Numbered from the stretch's first letter, positions 43,331 to 54,055 are shown. The stretch is DNA of 64,000 bases from Pseudonocardia humida (GCF_023898865.1 NZ_JAGSOV010000003.1:1-64000); one strand, 5' to 3'. A program made the numbers and translations. Notes: generated by a model from the sequence alone, not told the origin.

Positions 43331-44223
43331 CCGCCACCCTCCCCCCGCCGGTCACCGCGGTCGTCGGGACGACACCACCGTCCCGACGACCGCGCACGCG
43401 GGGCGCCGTCGACAGCGCGGGCTGGCTCACCTACGTGGCGCTGATCGCCACCGCGGTGGTCTTCATCGTGCCGTTCTACTACATGATCGTGGCCGCCAGC
43501 CGGCCGATGGCGGAGATGAACCAGCAGCCGCCGCCGATCCTGCCCGGGCCCGACCTGTGGTCGAACATCGTCAAGGCGATCGAGCAGCAGAACATCGGCC
43601 TGGCCCTGGTGAACTCGTTCATCGTGTCCGGGATCATCACGCTCAGCACCGTGCTGTTCTGCACGCTGGCCGGCTACGCGTTCGCCAAGATGCGCTTCCG
43701 CGGGCGCAACGTGCTGTTCGCGATCGCGCTGGGCACGATGATGATCCCGCCGAGCCTGGGAGTCGTCCCGCTCTACAGCCTGATGGCCACGCTCGGCCTG
43801 GCCGGCGACCTCAGCTCGGTGATCCTGCCGACGCTGGTGCAGTGCTTCGGGCTGTTCTTCATGCGCCAGTACCTGCAGGACGCGCTGCCCGACGAGCTGC
43901 TGGAGGCCGCCCGCGTGGACGGGGCGACCTCGCTGCGCACGTTCTGGAGCATCGTGCTGCCGATCGCCCGACCGGGCATGGCGGTGCTCGGGATGCTCAC
44001 GTTCATGACGGCCTGGAACGACTTCTTCTGGCCGGTCATCGTCCTCAACTCGTCGAACCCCACGATCCAGGTCGCGCTGAACAACCTGGGCAGCGGCTAC
44101 GTGCCGGACACGTCGGTGATCATGGCCGGCACGCTCGTCGGCACCCTGCCGGTGATCGTGGTGTTCCTGCTGCTGGGTCGCCAGATCGTGGGCGGGATCA
44201 TCGCCGGCGCGGTGAAGGGCTGA
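43327..44223 (+). CDS. Oligosaccharide ABC permease (MalG/CebG-like)
   Basis: A 298-residue partner permease. Membrane segments start at about residue 35 ([25 protein letters not shown]). The EAA loop reads [36 protein letters not shown] and the C-terminus [12 protein letters not shown] is typical of MalG-type proteins. The ATG overlaps the previous stop (ATGA). A perfect 14-bp hairpin follows, before the beta-glucosidase gene, and may reduce read-through. Confidence 0.93.
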   Translation: MTATLPPPVTAVVGTTPPSRRPRTRGAVDSAGWLTYVALIATAVVFIVPFYYMIVAASRPMAEMNQQPPPILPGPDLWSNIVKAIEQQNIGLALVNSFIVSGIITLSTVLFCTLAGYAFAKMRFRGRNVLFAIALGTMMIPPSLGVVPLYSLMATLGLAGDLSSVILPTLVQCFGLFFMRQYLQDALPDELLEAARVDGATSLRTFWSIVLPIARPGMAVLGMLTFMTAWNDFFWPVIVLNSSNPTIQVALNNLGSGYVPDTSVIMAGTLVGTLPVIVVFLLLGRQIVGGIIAGAVKG

Positions 44224-44236
44224 TCCTCGTCAGACA

Positions 44237-44273
44237 CTGGTGGTGCGCCGACCGGGGGGCGGCGCACCACCAG
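44237..44273 (+). terminator. Perfect 14-bp stem-loop between permease and beta-glucosidase
   Basis: CTGGTGGTGCGCCG (44237-44250) and CGGCGCACCACCAG (44260-44273) with a 9-nt loop. No U-run follows, so it may be a weak terminator or an mRNA-stabilising element that sets permease and glucosidase levels apart. Confidence 0.6.
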
Positions 44274-44326
44274 GACCCGGACCACCCCCCGGCCACCATC
44301 GCGGCACAATCGACGGAAGAGGACGG

Positions 44327-45766
44327 ATGACCACGACGCAGGACGCCACGGCCGCCGAGACCTTGCAGTTCCCGCCCGGTTTCCTCTGGGGCTCGGCGAC
44401 CGCCTCCTACCAGATCGAGGGGGCCGTCGCCGAGGGCGGACGCACCCCGTCGATCTGGGACACCTACTCCCACACCCCGGGACGGGTGCAGGGCGGCGAC
44501 ACCGGCGACGTGGCCGACGACCACTACCACCGGTTCCGCGACGACGTCGCGCTGATGGCCGAGCTCGGGCTGACCTCCTACCGGTTCTCGATCTCCTGGA
44601 GCCGGATCACCCCGCAGGTCGGCCCGGACGGCATCGGCCCGGTCAACGCCGAGGGCATCGCGTTCTACTCCGACCTCGTCGACGCGCTGCTGGAGGCCGG
44701 CATCCAGCCGTCGGTCACGCTGTACCACTGGGACCTGCCGCAGGCCCTGGAGGACGCGGGCGGCTGGACCTCGCGGCGCACCGCGGAGCGATTCGGCGAG
44801 TACGCCGCGGTCGTCGCGGCCGCGCTGGGCGACCGCGTGCCGATGTTCATCACCCTGAACGAGCCGTGGTGCAGCGCCTTCCTGGGCTACGCCAGCGGCG
44901 TGCACGCGCCGGGGCGCACCGAGGACGCCGCGGCGCTGACCGCGGTGCACCACCTCAACCTGGCCCACGGGCTGGCCGCGGCGGCGATCCGCGCCGCGGC
45001 GCCCACCGCCAGGGTGGCCATCACGCTGAACCTGGCCTGGGTGCTGCCCGAGAGCGACTCCCCGCGCGACGCCGACGCCGCCCGCCGGGTGGACGGCCTG
45101 CAGAACCGGCTGTTCCTCGACCCCGTCCTGCACGGGCGCTACCCGCAGGACGTGCTCGACGACACCGCGGGCGTCACCGACTGGTCGTTCGTGCTCCCGG
45201 GCGACCTGGAGGTCATCGCGGCGCCCCTGGACGCCTTCGGCCTGAACTACTACTCCCCCACCATCGTGCGGTACTGGACCCGCGAGCGCCCCAAGGAGCA
45301 GGCCGACGGGCACGGCGACGGCGCGGCCAGCCCCTGGATCGCCTGCGAGGACGTGGAGTTCCCGGTCCAGCACGGCACCAAGACCGACATGGGCTGGAGC
45401 ATCGACCCCCGCGGGCTGACCGAGCTGCTGCTGCGGGTGGCCGCGGAGCGGCCCGGGCTGGAGCTGATGGTCACCGAGAACGGGGCGGCCTTCCCCGACG
45501 AGGTCGGCGCGGACGGGCGGGTGGTCGACACCGACCGCATCGACTACCTGCGCACCCACCTCGCGGCGGTGCACCGGGCCATCGGCGAGGGCGCGCCGGT
45601 GACGGCCTACTTCGTCTGGTCGTTCCTGGACAACTTCGAATGGGCCTGGGGCTACGCCAAGCGCTTCGGGATCGTGCACGTCGATTACGCGACCCTCGCC
45701 CGGACGCCGAAGGGCAGCGCGCTGTTCTACGCGGACGTGATCCGAGGAAACGCTGTGCCCGCCTGA
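44327..45766 (+). CDS. GH1 beta-glucosidase
   Basis: A 479-residue cytosolic family 1 glycoside hydrolase of usual length. Landmarks are [42 protein letters not shown] with the acid/base Glu (about 178), [11 protein letters not shown] and [12 protein letters not shown] with the nucleophile Glu (about 383), ending in [26 protein letters not shown]. It should cleave imported cello-oligosaccharides or other beta-glucosides to glucose. GGAAGAGGACGG precedes the ATG. It is the last gene of the LacI-controlled unit. Confidence 0.95.
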   Translation: MTTTQDATAAETLQFPPGFLWGSATASYQIEGAVAEGGRTPSIWDTYSHTPGRVQGGDTGDVADDHYHRFRDDVALMAELGLTSYRFSISWSRITPQVGPDGIGPVNAEGIAFYSDLVDALLEAGIQPSVTLYHWDLPQALEDAGGWTSRRTAERFGEYAAVVAAALGDRVPMFITLNEPWCSAFLGYASGVHAPGRTEDAAALTAVHHLNLAHGLAAAAIRAAAPTARVAITLNLAWVLPESDSPRDADAARRVDGLQNRLFLDPVLHGRYPQDVLDDTAGVTDWSFVLPGDLEVIAAPLDAFGLNYYSPTIVRYWTRERPKEQADGHGDGAASPWIACEDVEFPVQHGTKTDMGWSIDPRGLTELLLRVAAERPGLELMVTENGAAFPDEVGADGRVVDTDRIDYLRTHLAAVHRAIGEGAPVTAYFVWSFLDNFEWAWGYAKRFGIVHVDYATLARTPKGSALFYADVIRGNAVPA

Positions 45767-45804
45767 AGCGACTACTCATCAGTCACGGTGGTCTGCACCG
45801 GACG

Positions 45805-45826
45805 GGGTAGCCTTCCCGCGCTACCC
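45805..45826 (+). terminator. Hairpin after beta-glucosidase
   Basis: GGGTAGC (45805-45811) and GCTACCC (45820-45826) around an 8-nt loop, 39 bp after the glucosidase stop and upstream of the rsdA-like gene. Confidence 0.4.
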
Positions 45827-45873
45827 GGCGGTACGACGCGGGACGGCTGAACACGAGGAATCGGAGGGTGCGG

Positions 45874-47973
45874 GTGCCGCGCGGTGACCAGGACGACGGG
45901 CCCGACCAGGGACCCGATCCCCTCCGCACCGCCCGTCCCGGTGTCGACCAGGCCGACCTGGACCCGTTCGGCGGCGGTGGGGGGCCCGACCCGGCCCCCC
46001 ACCCGGCCGGGGCCGAGCTCGACGACGCCGCCACGGCGCGCCTGGAGATGGAGCAGATCGAGATGGCCAGGATCGACCTGGCCCCGATCGACCGCGACGC
46101 GCTCGACTCCGACGACGCGCTGATCGAGGCGCTGGCCGGGGGCCGGCTCTCGGTCGACGACCTGCACCCCGAGCCGATCGGCCCGGACGACGAGCTGGTG
46201 ACCATGCTGGCCGCCTGGGTGGCCGACGTGAACCCCGGGCCGGCTGAGGGCCGGGAGTTCGGCACCGAGTTCGACCCCGAGTTCGACGCCGAGTTCGACG
46301 CCGAGTCCGACCCGGCGTTCGCCAGCCGGACCGACCCCGAGTCCGACGCGGGGCCCGACGCCGGGACGGAGCCCGATGCGGGTTCCGACGAGCCCGACGC
46401 GGACCCGTCCGCCGGGCCGGAGCACGTGGCGCCGGTGCTGCCGCTGCGGCCCGCGAGCACCGCCCCGGCCTCCGGGTCCCCGCGCGCGGGGCGGCGCCGC
46501 GACCCGGCCGCCAACCGGTGGCCGATCCGCCGCGCGCTCGCGCCGTCCGCGGAGGGGCAGGGCCGCCACCGCGCCCGCAGCGGCCCCTACCGCCGCCCGC
46601 GCACCGCGGCCGCCGCGGCTGCGGCGCTGTTCACGGTGGCCGCCTCCAGCGTGCTGTTCGAGGCCCACGACGCCCGCCCCGGCGATCCGCTCTGGCAGAT
46701 CACCCAGGTCTTCCACCACGACAAGGCCCGCTCCGTGCAGGCCGCCATCGAGGTGGAGACCGCACTGGCCGCGGCCGACACCGCCCTGCGGCAGGGCCGC
46801 ACCGCCGACGCCGTGCGCGCGGTCAACGCGGTCGCCGCCCAGCTGCCGCTCGTGCTCCCCGCCGAGGGCCACGACCAGCTGCTCGCCCTGCAGCAGCGCC
46901 TGGTCGACGACCTCGTCGTGATCACCGGCGACGCCTCGCTCGCGGCCCTGGCCGAGCGGCCCGCTCCCCTCGACCCGGCCGGCCCGACCCCCGGCCCGGT
47001 GCTGGCGAACCCGACGCCCACCCAGGCCGCGTTGGCCGGCGTCCTGCCCACGACGTCGCCGGCGGCGCCGCCGGCCGGGATCGACGGCACCGCCGCCCTC
47101 ACCAACGCCGTGCAGGCCGCGATGCAGCTCGCCGCCCAGCTGGGCGCCGCGGCCCCGGAACAGGCGGCCACGTCGGCGGCCGCCACGCCGACCCCCGCAC
47201 CGGGCGGTGCGCCGTCCAACCGCACCGACACCGGCGACGACGCCGCCCTCCTGCCCGAGGCCACGCTCCCCGAGGACGACCCCGGACCGTCCGTGGAGGA
47301 CGCGGTCACCTTCTCCGACAGCAGCGCCTCGGCGCCGACCACCACGGACGAACCCGACGCGGCGTCGTCCTCCGACGACACCCCGACCACCGGCTCGTCC
47401 TCGTCGGGCTCGTCGGGTTCGGGGGGCTCCCGCACCGACACCTCGACCCCGAGCACCGGCGGTGGGTCGACCAGCACCCCCGACACCACCCCCGACACCA
47501 CCCCCGACACCGCCCCCGACACCGCGTCCGACACCACCCCCGACACCGCGTCCGACCCGGTGACCGCGCCGGACGACGACACCCCACCGGCGCCGGAGCC
47601 CGGGCCCAGCGCGCCCGACCCGGTCGCCGAGGCCCCGACCCGGCCGCCCGTCGACACCCCCGCCGACCCACCCGCCGACCCACCCGCCGGACCCCCGGCC
47701 CAGGAGGAGCCCGCGGCCGTCGACGACCCCGCCCCCGCGGCGGAGCCCGTCGACGAGCCGCGCGAGCCGGTGATCGACCCGTCCTTCGGGTTCTCCGTCG
47801 ACCGCCCCGGCCTCGACGCCCCCGCACCGGAGCGCTCCGGCCCGCGCCACGCGCGCCCCGACGAGCCGTCCGACGCCGAGGAGCGGGCCTCCCACGACGA
47901 CGGCGACGCCGCTGACGCGAAGACCGACACCGACACCGACGACCGCCCCGGCCGCCACCGCGCCTCGGACTGA
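45874..47973 (+). CDS. rsdA: RsdA-type anti-sigma-D factor, greatly extended
   Basis: A 699-residue membrane protein. The N-terminal part (about 45-115) resembles the RsdA sigma-binding region (MARIDLAPIDRDALDSDDALIEALAGG, then DDELVTMLAAWVADV). An acidic repeat (EFDPEFDAEFDAE) follows, then a membrane helix near 250 (RTAAAAAAALFTVAASSVLFEA) and an extracytoplasmic region beginning HDARPGDPLWQI, a hallmark of RsdA. About 330 residues of Pro/Thr/Ser/Asp-rich tail follow, including a TPDTTPDT-type repeat near 530-550. Mycobacterial RsdA is roughly half this length. No sigD gene is adjacent. The GTG at 45874 has GGAGG six bases upstream; 45868 is an alternative. Confidence 0.82.
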   Translation: MPRGDQDDGPDQGPDPLRTARPGVDQADLDPFGGGGGPDPAPHPAGAELDDAATARLEMEQIEMARIDLAPIDRDALDSDDALIEALAGGRLSVDDLHPEPIGPDDELVTMLAAWVADVNPGPAEGREFGTEFDPEFDAEFDAESDPAFASRTDPESDAGPDAGTEPDAGSDEPDADPSAGPEHVAPVLPLRPASTAPASGSPRAGRRRDPAANRWPIRRALAPSAEGQGRHRARSGPYRRPRTAAAAAAALFTVAASSVLFEAHDARPGDPLWQITQVFHHDKARSVQAAIEVETALAAADTALRQGRTADAVRAVNAVAAQLPLVLPAEGHDQLLALQQRLVDDLVVITGDASLAALAERPAPLDPAGPTPGPVLANPTPTQAALAGVLPTTSPAAPPAGIDGTAALTNAVQAAMQLAAQLGAAAPEQAATSAAATPTPAPGGAPSNRTDTGDDAALLPEATLPEDDPGPSVEDAVTFSDSSASAPTTTDEPDAASSSDDTPTTGSSSSGSSGSGGSRTDTSTPSTGGGSTSTPDTTPDTTPDTAPDTASDTTPDTASDPVTAPDDDTPPAPEPGPSAPDPVAEAPTRPPVDTPADPPADPPAGPPAQEEPAAVDDPAPAAEPVDEPREPVIDPSFGFSVDRPGLDAPAPERSGPRHARPDEPSDAEERASHDDGDAADAKTDTDTDDRPGRHRASD

Positions 47974-47974
47974 C

Positions 47975-48010
47975 GACGACGGGCCGCCCCCGTGGGGGCG
48001 GCCCGTCGTC
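47975..48010. terminator. Strong bidirectional terminator hairpin
   Basis: GACGACGGGCCGCCCC (47975-47990) and GGGGCGGCCCGTCGTC (47995-48010) form a perfect 16-bp stem with a CGTG loop, between the convergent rsdA-like gene and the sugar isomerase gene. Confidence 0.85.
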
Positions 48011-48033
48011 GGTCCGTCGTGCTCGGGCGGGTG

Positions 48034-49041
48034 TCAGCCGCCGCTGCTGAACGCGGCGTCGAACGCCGCCGACGGCGGGTCGAACGCCAGCCTGCGCACG
48101 AACTGCAGGGCCTCCGGCGCCCCGACCAGCCGGTCCATCCCGGCGTCCTCCCACTCGACGGAGATCGGGCCGGAGTAGCCGATGTGGTTGAGCATCCGGA
48201 AGCATGCCTCCCACGGCACGTCGCCGTGCCCGGTGGAGACGAAGTCCCAGCCCCGCCGCGGGTCGGCCCAGGCCAGGTGCGAGCCCATCCGCCCGTTGCG
48301 GCCGTTGCCGACCTGGCGCTTGGCGTCCTTGCAGTCGACGTGGTAGATGCGGTCGCGGAAGTCGAGCAGGAAGCCGACCGGGTCGAGGTCCTGCCAGACG
48401 AAGTGGCTCGGGTCCCAGTTGAGGCCGAACGCCTCGCGGTGCCCGACGGCCTCCATCGCCGCGACCGTGGTCCAGTAGTCGTAGGCGATCTCGCTGGGGT
48501 GCACCTCGTGCGCGAACCGCACCCCGACCTCGTCGAACACGTCCAGGATCGGGTTCCAGCGGTCGGCGAAGTCGCGGTAGCCCGCGTCGACCATCTCCTG
48601 GGGCACCGGCGGGAACATCGCCACCGTCTTCCAGATGCTCGACCCGGTGAACCCGACGACCGTGTCGACCCCGAGCTTCGCCGCGGCGCGCGCGGTCGTC
48701 CTCATCGCGTCGGCCGCGCGCTGCCGCACGCCCTCCGGCTCGCCGTCGCCCCACACCCGCGCGGGCAGGATGCCCTGGTGGCGGGCGTCGATCGGGTCGT
48801 CGCAGACGGCCTGGCCGGTGAGGTGGTTGGAGATCGCGAACACCTGCAGGCCGTGCTTGTCCAGGATGTCGCGGCGGCCCTGGACGTAGCCGTCGTCCTC
48901 GACGGCGGCCCACGGGTCGAAGTGGTCGCCCCAGCAGGCGATCTCCAGCCCGTCGTAGCCCCACTCCCCGGCGAGCCGGGCGACCTCGGTGAACGGCAGG
49001 TCGGCCCACTGCCCGGTGAACAGGGTGATCGGTCGCGCCAT
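48034..49041 (-). CDS. Sugar phosphate isomerase/epimerase (TIM barrel)
   Basis: A 335-residue AP-endonuclease-2-type TIM barrel, as in IolE, IolI and related isomerases. Blocks include [100 protein letters not shown] and [12 protein letters not shown]; His, Glu and Asp positions fit a divalent-metal site. The ATG overlaps the stop of the Gfo/Idh gene by one base (TGATG). It probably isomerises the keto-sugar made by that dehydrogenase. It is the last gene of the operon. Confidence 0.9.
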   Translation of the reverse strand: MARPITLFTGQWADLPFTEVARLAGEWGYDGLEIACWGDHFDPWAAVEDDGYVQGRRDILDKHGLQVFAISNHLTGQAVCDDPIDARHQGILPARVWGDGEPEGVRQRAADAMRTTARAAAKLGVDTVVGFTGSSIWKTVAMFPPVPQEMVDAGYRDFADRWNPILDVFDEVGVRFAHEVHPSEIAYDYWTTVAAMEAVGHREAFGLNWDPSHFVWQDLDPVGFLLDFRDRIYHVDCKDAKRQVGNGRNGRMGSHLAWADPRRGWDFVSTGHGDVPWEACFRMLNHIGYSGPISVEWEDAGMDRLVGAPEALQFVRRLAFDPPSAAFDAAFSSGG

Positions 49042-50240
49042 CAGTCGTTGACCTCCTCGATCCGCTGCCAGCCGCTGCCGGCCTCGGCCGACCGGGCCAC
49101 GGCGTCCAGCACCAGCTGCACCTGCAGCCCGTCGGCGAAGGACGGCGAGGGCTCGGCGCCGGTGCCCAGGTCGCGCAGCAGGTCGGCGATCTCGTGGGTG
49201 AAGGTGTGCTCGTAGCCGAGTCCGTGGCCGGGCGGCCACCATGCCCCGGCGTAGGGGTGCGTGGGTTCGGTGACCAGTATCCGCCGGAAGCCCGCCGTCG
49301 CGGGGTCCTCGGCGCCGTCGAAGAACGACAGCTCGTTCATCGCCTCGAAGTCGAACGCCAGCGAGCCCGCGCTGCCGTTGACCTCCAGCCGCAGCGCGTT
49401 CTTGCGCCCCGTCGCGAACCGGGTGGCCTCGAAGCCGGCCACCGCTCCCCCGCCGAACCGGCCGATGAACAGCGCGGTGTCGTCGACGGTGACCTCGCCC
49501 CGCTCGGTCGACCCGGACGCGGACAGCCCGCTGGACGCCGCGGGCAGCGGGCGCTGCTTGACGAACGTCTCGGTGAGCGCGCTGACCCCGGTCAGCCGGT
49601 CGCCGGTGACGAACTGGGCCAGGTCGATCACGTGGGCGCCGATGTCGCCCAGCGCCCCGGACCCGGCCTTGTCCTTCTGCAGCCGCCACACCAGCGGGAA
49701 CTCCGGATCGACGATCCAGTCCTGCAGGTAGGTGCCGCGGACGTGGCGGACCTCGCCGATGCGCCCCTGCGCGATCAGCTGGCGGGCCAGCGCGATCGCC
49801 GGCACCCGCCGGTAGTTGAACCCGACCATGCTGTGCACCCCGCGGGCCCTGGCCCGCTCGGCGGCCGCGACCATCGCCCTGGCCTCGTCCACCGTGTTGG
49901 CCAGCGGCTTCTCGCACAGCACGTGCTTGCCGGCGTCCAGTGCCGCGATCGCGATCTCGGCGTGGGTGTCGCCCGGCGTGCAGATGTCGATCAGCTGCAC
50001 GTCGTCGCGGGTCAGCAGCTGCTTCCAGTCGGTCTCCACCGAGCGCCAGCCCAGCTTGGCCGCCGCCGACCGCGTCGCGTCGCCGTCGCGGCCGCAGAGC
50101 ACGGCCATGTCGGGCTCGACCGGCAGGTCGAAGAACCGCCCGGCGGTGCGCCAGGCCTGGGAGTGGGCCGCACCCATGAAGGCGTAGCCCACCATGCCGA
50201 CGCCGAGCTTGCGGGTACCGCTCGTCGGACCCGCCGTCAC
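49041..50240 (-). CDS. Gfo/Idh/MocA-family oxidoreductase
   Basis: A 399-residue NAD(P)-dependent sugar or inositol dehydrogenase. The Rossmann motif [17 protein letters not shown] (about 14-30) and the family block [32 protein letters not shown] with the catalytic EKP Lys are clear. The Gfo/Idh C-terminal domain ([22 protein letters not shown], with the Asp/His pair) follows. The GTG at 50240 overlaps the binding-protein stop. Members oxidise glucosides at C3 or inositols; the neighbouring isomerase and RbsABC-type importer suggest catabolism of an imported cyclitol or modified sugar. Confidence 0.92.
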   Translation of the reverse strand: MTAGPTSGTRKLGVGMVGYAFMGAAHSQAWRTAGRFFDLPVEPDMAVLCGRDGDATRSAAAKLGWRSVETDWKQLLTRDDVQLIDICTPGDTHAEIAIAALDAGKHVLCEKPLANTVDEARAMVAAAERARARGVHSMVGFNYRRVPAIALARQLIAQGRIGEVRHVRGTYLQDWIVDPEFPLVWRLQKDKAGSGALGDIGAHVIDLAQFVTGDRLTGVSALTETFVKQRPLPAASSGLSASGSTERGEVTVDDTALFIGRFGGGAVAGFEATRFATGRKNALRLEVNGSAGSLAFDFEAMNELSFFDGAEDPATAGFRRILVTEPTHPYAGAWWPPGHGLGYEHTFTHEIADLLRDLGTGAEPSPSFADGLQVQLVLDAVARSAEAGSGWQRIEEVND

Positions 50241-51307
50241 GACTCGAAGCCCAGGGGCAGGTACTCGCCCACGTTCTCCTTGGTGATGGTGGCCGAGGCC
50301 AGCGTGATCGACGCCGGGACCTCGCGCTCGGCGAAGTCGCTCAGCCCGCGGCCCTGGGCGACCAGCCGGGCCACCGACACCGCGGAGGACGCCATCGACG
50401 GGCTGTAGGTGACGGTGGCCTTGAGGACGGTGTTGTCCTCCTGGATCGCGCGCATCGCGTTGGCCGAGCCGGCCCCGCCGACCATGAAGAACTCGCTGCG
50501 CCCGGCCTGCTGGATCGCGGCGAGCACGCCGATGCCCTGGTCGTCGTCGTGGTTCCAGACGGCGTCGAGCTGGGGCGCGGCCTGCAGCAGGTTCGCGGTG
50601 ACCCGCTGCCCGCCCTGGGCGGTGAAGTCGGCGGCCTGGCGCGGGCCGACGGCGAAGCCGTAGGTCTGCAGCGCATCGGCGAAGCCCTGGCTGCGCTGCT
50701 GGGTCAGCGGCAGGTTGTCGATGCCGGCGATCTCGCCGATGACCGGGTTGGCGACGCCGGCGTCGCGCAGCCGCTGCCCGATGTAGTTGCCCGCCGAGAC
50801 GCCCATGCCGTAGTTGTCGCCGCCGATCCAGGTGCGGTAGGCCAGCGGCGAGTCGAAGATCCGGTCCAGGTTGATCACCGGGATGCCGGCCTCCATGGCC
50901 TGGCGCCCGACCGAGGTCAGCTGGCTGCCGTCGTTGGGCAGGATGACCAGCGCGTTGACCCTCTGGTTGATCAGCGTCTGCACCGCGGCGATCTGCTGGG
51001 CGATGTCGTTGGTCGGGTTGACCGGCGAGAACGTGACGTCGGGGTACTGGTCGGCCTGGGCCTGGGCGTTGTTGGCGATCGCGGCGATCCAGCCGTGGTC
51101 CGCGGCCGGTGCGGAGAAGCCGATGGTGACCTGCTCGCCGGGCTCGGAGTTGGCCCCGGCGCCGCCGGCCACGGGCGCCGAGGCGGCGGGCGGGCCGCCG
51201 GCCGGGGCGTTGCTGGTGCACGCGGTCAGCGCCGCGCCGGCGCCGATGCCGAGGGAGCTCAGCAGGAAGCGGCGGCGGCCCAGGCCGCTGGTGAGGTTCT
51301 CGGACAT
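50237..51307 (-). CDS. RbsB-like sugar-binding lipoprotein with Tat-like signal
   Basis: A 356-residue type I periplasmic binding protein. The signal has a twin-arginine-like motif ([13 protein letters not shown], Arg 11-13) and a lipobox ending at Cys 30 (ALTAC), so Tat-dependent lipoprotein export is possible. Mature features are [46 protein letters not shown] and [22 protein letters not shown]. The ATG at 51307 (MSENLTS) has GGAG upstream at long spacing; ATG 51325 is an alternative. It is encoded downstream of its permease, reversing the usual order, and upstream of the dehydrogenase. Confidence 0.9.
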   Translation of the reverse strand: MSENLTSGLGRRRFLLSSLGIGAGAALTACTSNAPAGGPPAASAPVAGGAGANSEPGEQVTIGFSAPAADHGWIAAIANNAQAQADQYPDVTFSPVNPTNDIAQQIAAVQTLINQRVNALVILPNDGSQLTSVGRQAMEAGIPVINLDRIFDSPLAYRTWIGGDNYGMGVSAGNYIGQRLRDAGVANPVIGEIAGIDNLPLTQQRSQGFADALQTYGFAVGPRQAADFTAQGGQRVTANLLQAAPQLDAVWNHDDDQGIGVLAAIQQAGRSEFFMVGGAGSANAMRAIQEDNTVLKATVTYSPSMASSAVSVARLVAQGRGLSDFAEREVPASITLASATITKENVGEYLPLGFES

Positions 51308-51364
51308 GGTGGTGCGCTCCTTCATCGATGGAGGGGTCGACCTGGGATGGGGTGGGTGGTGTGG

Positions 51365-52450
51365 CTAGGGGTCGGCGCGCCGGGCGCGGGCCTGGATCAG
51401 CACCGCGACGACGATGATCGCGCCCTTGGCGATGTTCTGGACCTCGGTGGCCAGGTTGTTGAGCACGAACAGGTTGGTGATCGTGGTGAAGACCAGCACG
51501 CCGAGGATCGAGCCGATCAGCGTGCCGCGCCCGCCGGTCAGCAGCGTGCCGCCGATGATCACCGCGGCGATCGCGTCCAGCTCGTAGAGGGTGCCGTGGG
51601 TGCTCGACCCGGTCGTGGTCAGCGAGGCGATCATGATCGCGGCGATGCCGCAGCACAGCCCGGACAGCACGTAGAGCGCCGCGGTGTGGCGGCGCACGTT
51701 CAGCCCGGCCAGCCGGGCCGCCTCGGAGTTGCCGCCGATGGCGAAGGTGCGCCTGCCGAACGTGGTGCGGTTGAGCAGGACCCAGCCCAGCGCCACCACG
51801 ACCGCGAAGATGTAGATCAGCAGCGGGATGCCCAGCAGCCGGGTGGTGGCGATCCCGGCGATGGTCGGGTCGGTGACGATCTGGCTGCGCCGCCCGGAGA
51901 TCTGCTCGGCCAGGCCCTGCGCGGAGATCAGCATGGCCAGCGTGACGATGAACGGCACGATCCGCCCGTAGGCGATGAGCAGGCCGTTGACCAGGCCCGC
52001 CCCCGCCCCCACGAGCAGCGCGCAGAGGACCATCACCAGCGGGCCGTAGGCCTGCGTGGCCACCGTCGTCGCCCACACCGACGACAGCGCCATGACCTTG
52101 CCGACCGACAGGTCGATCCCGCCGCCGATGATCACGAAGGTGACCCCGACGGTGATCACGCCGATGATCGAGGCCTGGGTGAGCACGGTCAGCAGGTTCG
52201 GCACCGACAGGAACCGCTCGCCCGCGGTGACCGCGCCGACCACCCCCAGCAGCACCATCACGGCCACCAGGCCGAGGTTGCGCCCGGCGCCGCTGTCCAG
52301 CAGCCGGCCGGCCGCCGAGTCGCCGCCCGCCTCGCGGGCGGCCCGCTCCACGCGCTGGTGCTCGTCGGCCGCCGGGGCACCGGTCTTGCTCAGCTCGGGC
52401 CCGTGGGCCCCGGTCGGCGTCGGCGGCGACACCGGTGTGCGGTCAGACAT
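51365..52450 (-). CDS. RbsC-like sugar ABC permease
   Basis: A 361-residue permease with a hydrophilic 55-residue N-terminus and about nine membrane segments. Blocks are VGVTFVIIGGGIDLSVGKVMALS, GRIVPFIVTLAMLISAQGLAEQI, TTFGRRTFAIGGNSEAARLAGLNVRRH and LDAIAAVIIGGTLLTGGRG. The start overlaps the ATPase end by eight bases. It should form a homodimeric channel with the single ATPase gene of this operon. Some blocks echo the YjfF-like permease at 27444, reflecting common family rather than recent duplication. Confidence 0.93.
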   Translation of the reverse strand: MSDRTPVSPPTPTGAHGPELSKTGAPAADEHQRVERAAREAGGDSAAGRLLDSGAGRNLGLVAVMVLLGVVGAVTAGERFLSVPNLLTVLTQASIIGVITVGVTFVIIGGGIDLSVGKVMALSSVWATTVATQAYGPLVMVLCALLVGAGAGLVNGLLIAYGRIVPFIVTLAMLISAQGLAEQISGRRSQIVTDPTIAGIATTRLLGIPLLIYIFAVVVALGWVLLNRTTFGRRTFAIGGNSEAARLAGLNVRRHTAALYVLSGLCCGIAAIMIASLTTTGSSTHGTLYELDAIAAVIIGGTLLTGGRGTLIGSILGVLVFTTITNLFVLNNLATEVQNIAKGAIIVVAVLIQARARRADP

Positions 52451-53948
52451 GAGCTCCCTCCATCACCAGGTCGAGCACGCGGCCCTCGTCGAGCTCGTCG
52501 GCGGGCGCGCTGTGCACCACCCGCCCCTCGCGGACGACGAGCACGCGGTCGGCCAGCCCGAGCACCTCGGGCACCTCGCTGGACACCACGACGACCGCGA
52601 CCCCGGACGCGGCCAGCTCGCGGATCAACGCGTAGATCTCGCTGCGGGCGCCGACGTCGACGCCGCGGGTGGGCTCGTCGAGCAGCAGCACCTTGCAGCC
52701 CTGCAGCAGCCACCGGGCCAGCACGACCTTCTGCTGGTTGCCGCCGGAGAGCGTGCGGGCGGGGCGGCGGACGTCGGCGGGGCGCACGTCGAGCCGGGCG
52801 GTCTCGGTGCGGGCCGCGTCGCGCTCCGCGTCCTCGCGGACGAAGCCGCTGCGGGCGAAGCGGCTCATCGCCGAGAGCGTGACGTTGCGGTAGACCGGTT
52901 CGCCCAGCAGCAGCGCCTGGCTCTTGCGCTCCTCGGGGGCCAGGCCCAGGCCCGCGCGCACCGCGGCGGGCACCGACCCCGGCCGCAGCGCCTTGCCCTC
53001 GACCCGCACGGTCCCGGCGGCGGCCTTGCGCGCGCCGTAGACGGTCTCCAGGATCTCCGACCGCCCGGACCCGACCAACCCGGCGAGCCCGACGATCTCG
53101 CCCTCGCGCACGGAGAACGACACGTCGGTGAACTCGCCGGGCCGGCCGAGGCCCTCGACATCGAGCACGACGTCACCGGGCGGCCCCCCGGTCCGTTCGG
53201 GGAAGACGTACTCGATGCTGCGTCCGGTCATCAGCGTGATGACCTCGGCGGTCGGGGTGTCGCGGGCGGAGAGGTTGCGGGCCACGGTGCGGCCGTCCTT
53301 GAGGACGGTGACGCGGTCGCCGATCTCGCGGATCTCCTCGAGCCGGTGGGAGATGTAGACCACGGCGACGCCGTCGGCGGTGAGCTCGCGGATCACCCGG
53401 AACAGGTTGCGGACCTCCTCCGGGTCGAGCACGGCGGAGGGCTCGTCCATCACGATCAGCCGGGCGTCGCGGGCCAGCGCCCTGGCCATGCTCACCACCT
53501 GCTGCCCGGCGGCCGAGAGCCGGCCCAGCTCGCGGCGCGGGCGGATCTCGGGGTGGCCGAGCCTGCGCAGCAGGGCGGCGGTGGTCTCCTCGGCGGCCCG
53601 GTCGCGGGTGAACCCGAAGCGGGCGGGCTCGTGGCCGAGCATGACGTTGTCGGCGACCGAGATGCCCGGCACGAGGTCGAGCTCCTGGTGGATGGTCGCG
53701 ATGCCGGCGGCGTCGGCGGCCTGCGGGGAGGCGAACGACACGACCTCGCCGGCGAAGGTGACCTCACCCGCGTCCGGTCGGTGGGCCCCGGCCAGCACCT
53801 TGATCAGTGTGGACTTGCCGGCGCCGTTCTGGCCGAGCAGGCAGTGCACCTCGCCCTCGACGACGTCGAGGTCGACGCCGTCGAGGGCGCGGACGCCGGG
53901 GAACTCCTTGACGATCCCCCGCATCGACAGCAGCGGTGTGTCTGGCAT
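52443..53948 (-). CDS. RbsA/MglA-like sugar ABC ATPase
   Basis: A 501-residue double-domain ATPase. The first domain has GQNGAGKSTLIK, the LSAAGQQVVSMARAL signature and VMDEPSAVLD; the second has GLVGSGRSEI, LSGGNQQKVVLARWL and LLDEPTRGVD. The ATG at 53948 (MPDTPLLSM) follows GAGGTGG; an upstream ATG at 53993 lacks this. It is first in a five-gene operon (ATPase, permease, binding protein, dehydrogenase, isomerase) and is divergent from a ROK repressor. Confidence 0.94.
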   Translation of the reverse strand: MPDTPLLSMRGIVKEFPGVRALDGVDLDVVEGEVHCLLGQNGAGKSTLIKVLAGAHRPDAGEVTFAGEVVSFASPQAADAAGIATIHQELDLVPGISVADNVMLGHEPARFGFTRDRAAEETTAALLRRLGHPEIRPRRELGRLSAAGQQVVSMARALARDARLIVMDEPSAVLDPEEVRNLFRVIRELTADGVAVVYISHRLEEIREIGDRVTVLKDGRTVARNLSARDTPTAEVITLMTGRSIEYVFPERTGGPPGDVVLDVEGLGRPGEFTDVSFSVREGEIVGLAGLVGSGRSEILETVYGARKAAAGTVRVEGKALRPGSVPAAVRAGLGLAPEERKSQALLLGEPVYRNVTLSAMSRFARSGFVREDAERDAARTETARLDVRPADVRRPARTLSGGNQQKVVLARWLLQGCKVLLLDEPTRGVDVGARSEIYALIRELAASGVAVVVVSSEVPEVLGLADRVLVVREGRVVHSAPADELDEGRVLDLVMEGAHV

Positions 53949-54030
53949 GTCCACCTCGGTGTGGGGCCTGGTGTGTGGGTCGGTGGGCGCCATGACCGTA
54001 GGAGGGTTGACCAGTGCCGTGCAACGACCG

Positions 54031-54055
54031 AATAATGCTCTTTCGAGCTATTTTT
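54031..54055. promoter_or_regulatory. Candidate ROK repressor operator
   Basis: A conspicuously AT-rich island with imperfect dyad symmetry around GCTC-TTTC-GAGC, flanked by AATAAT and TATTTTT. ROK repressors (NagC, XylR, Mlc) bind AT-rich palindromes of this kind. It lies between the divergent ABC operon and ROK gene. Confidence 0.6.

Noticed and set aside
46373..47915. Off-frame ORFs across the Pro/Thr-rich tail of the rsdA-like gene, including a leftward frame of 449 codons
   Set aside because: They lack domains and simply mirror the low-complexity coding sequence; the rightward frame has the RsdA hallmark regions.
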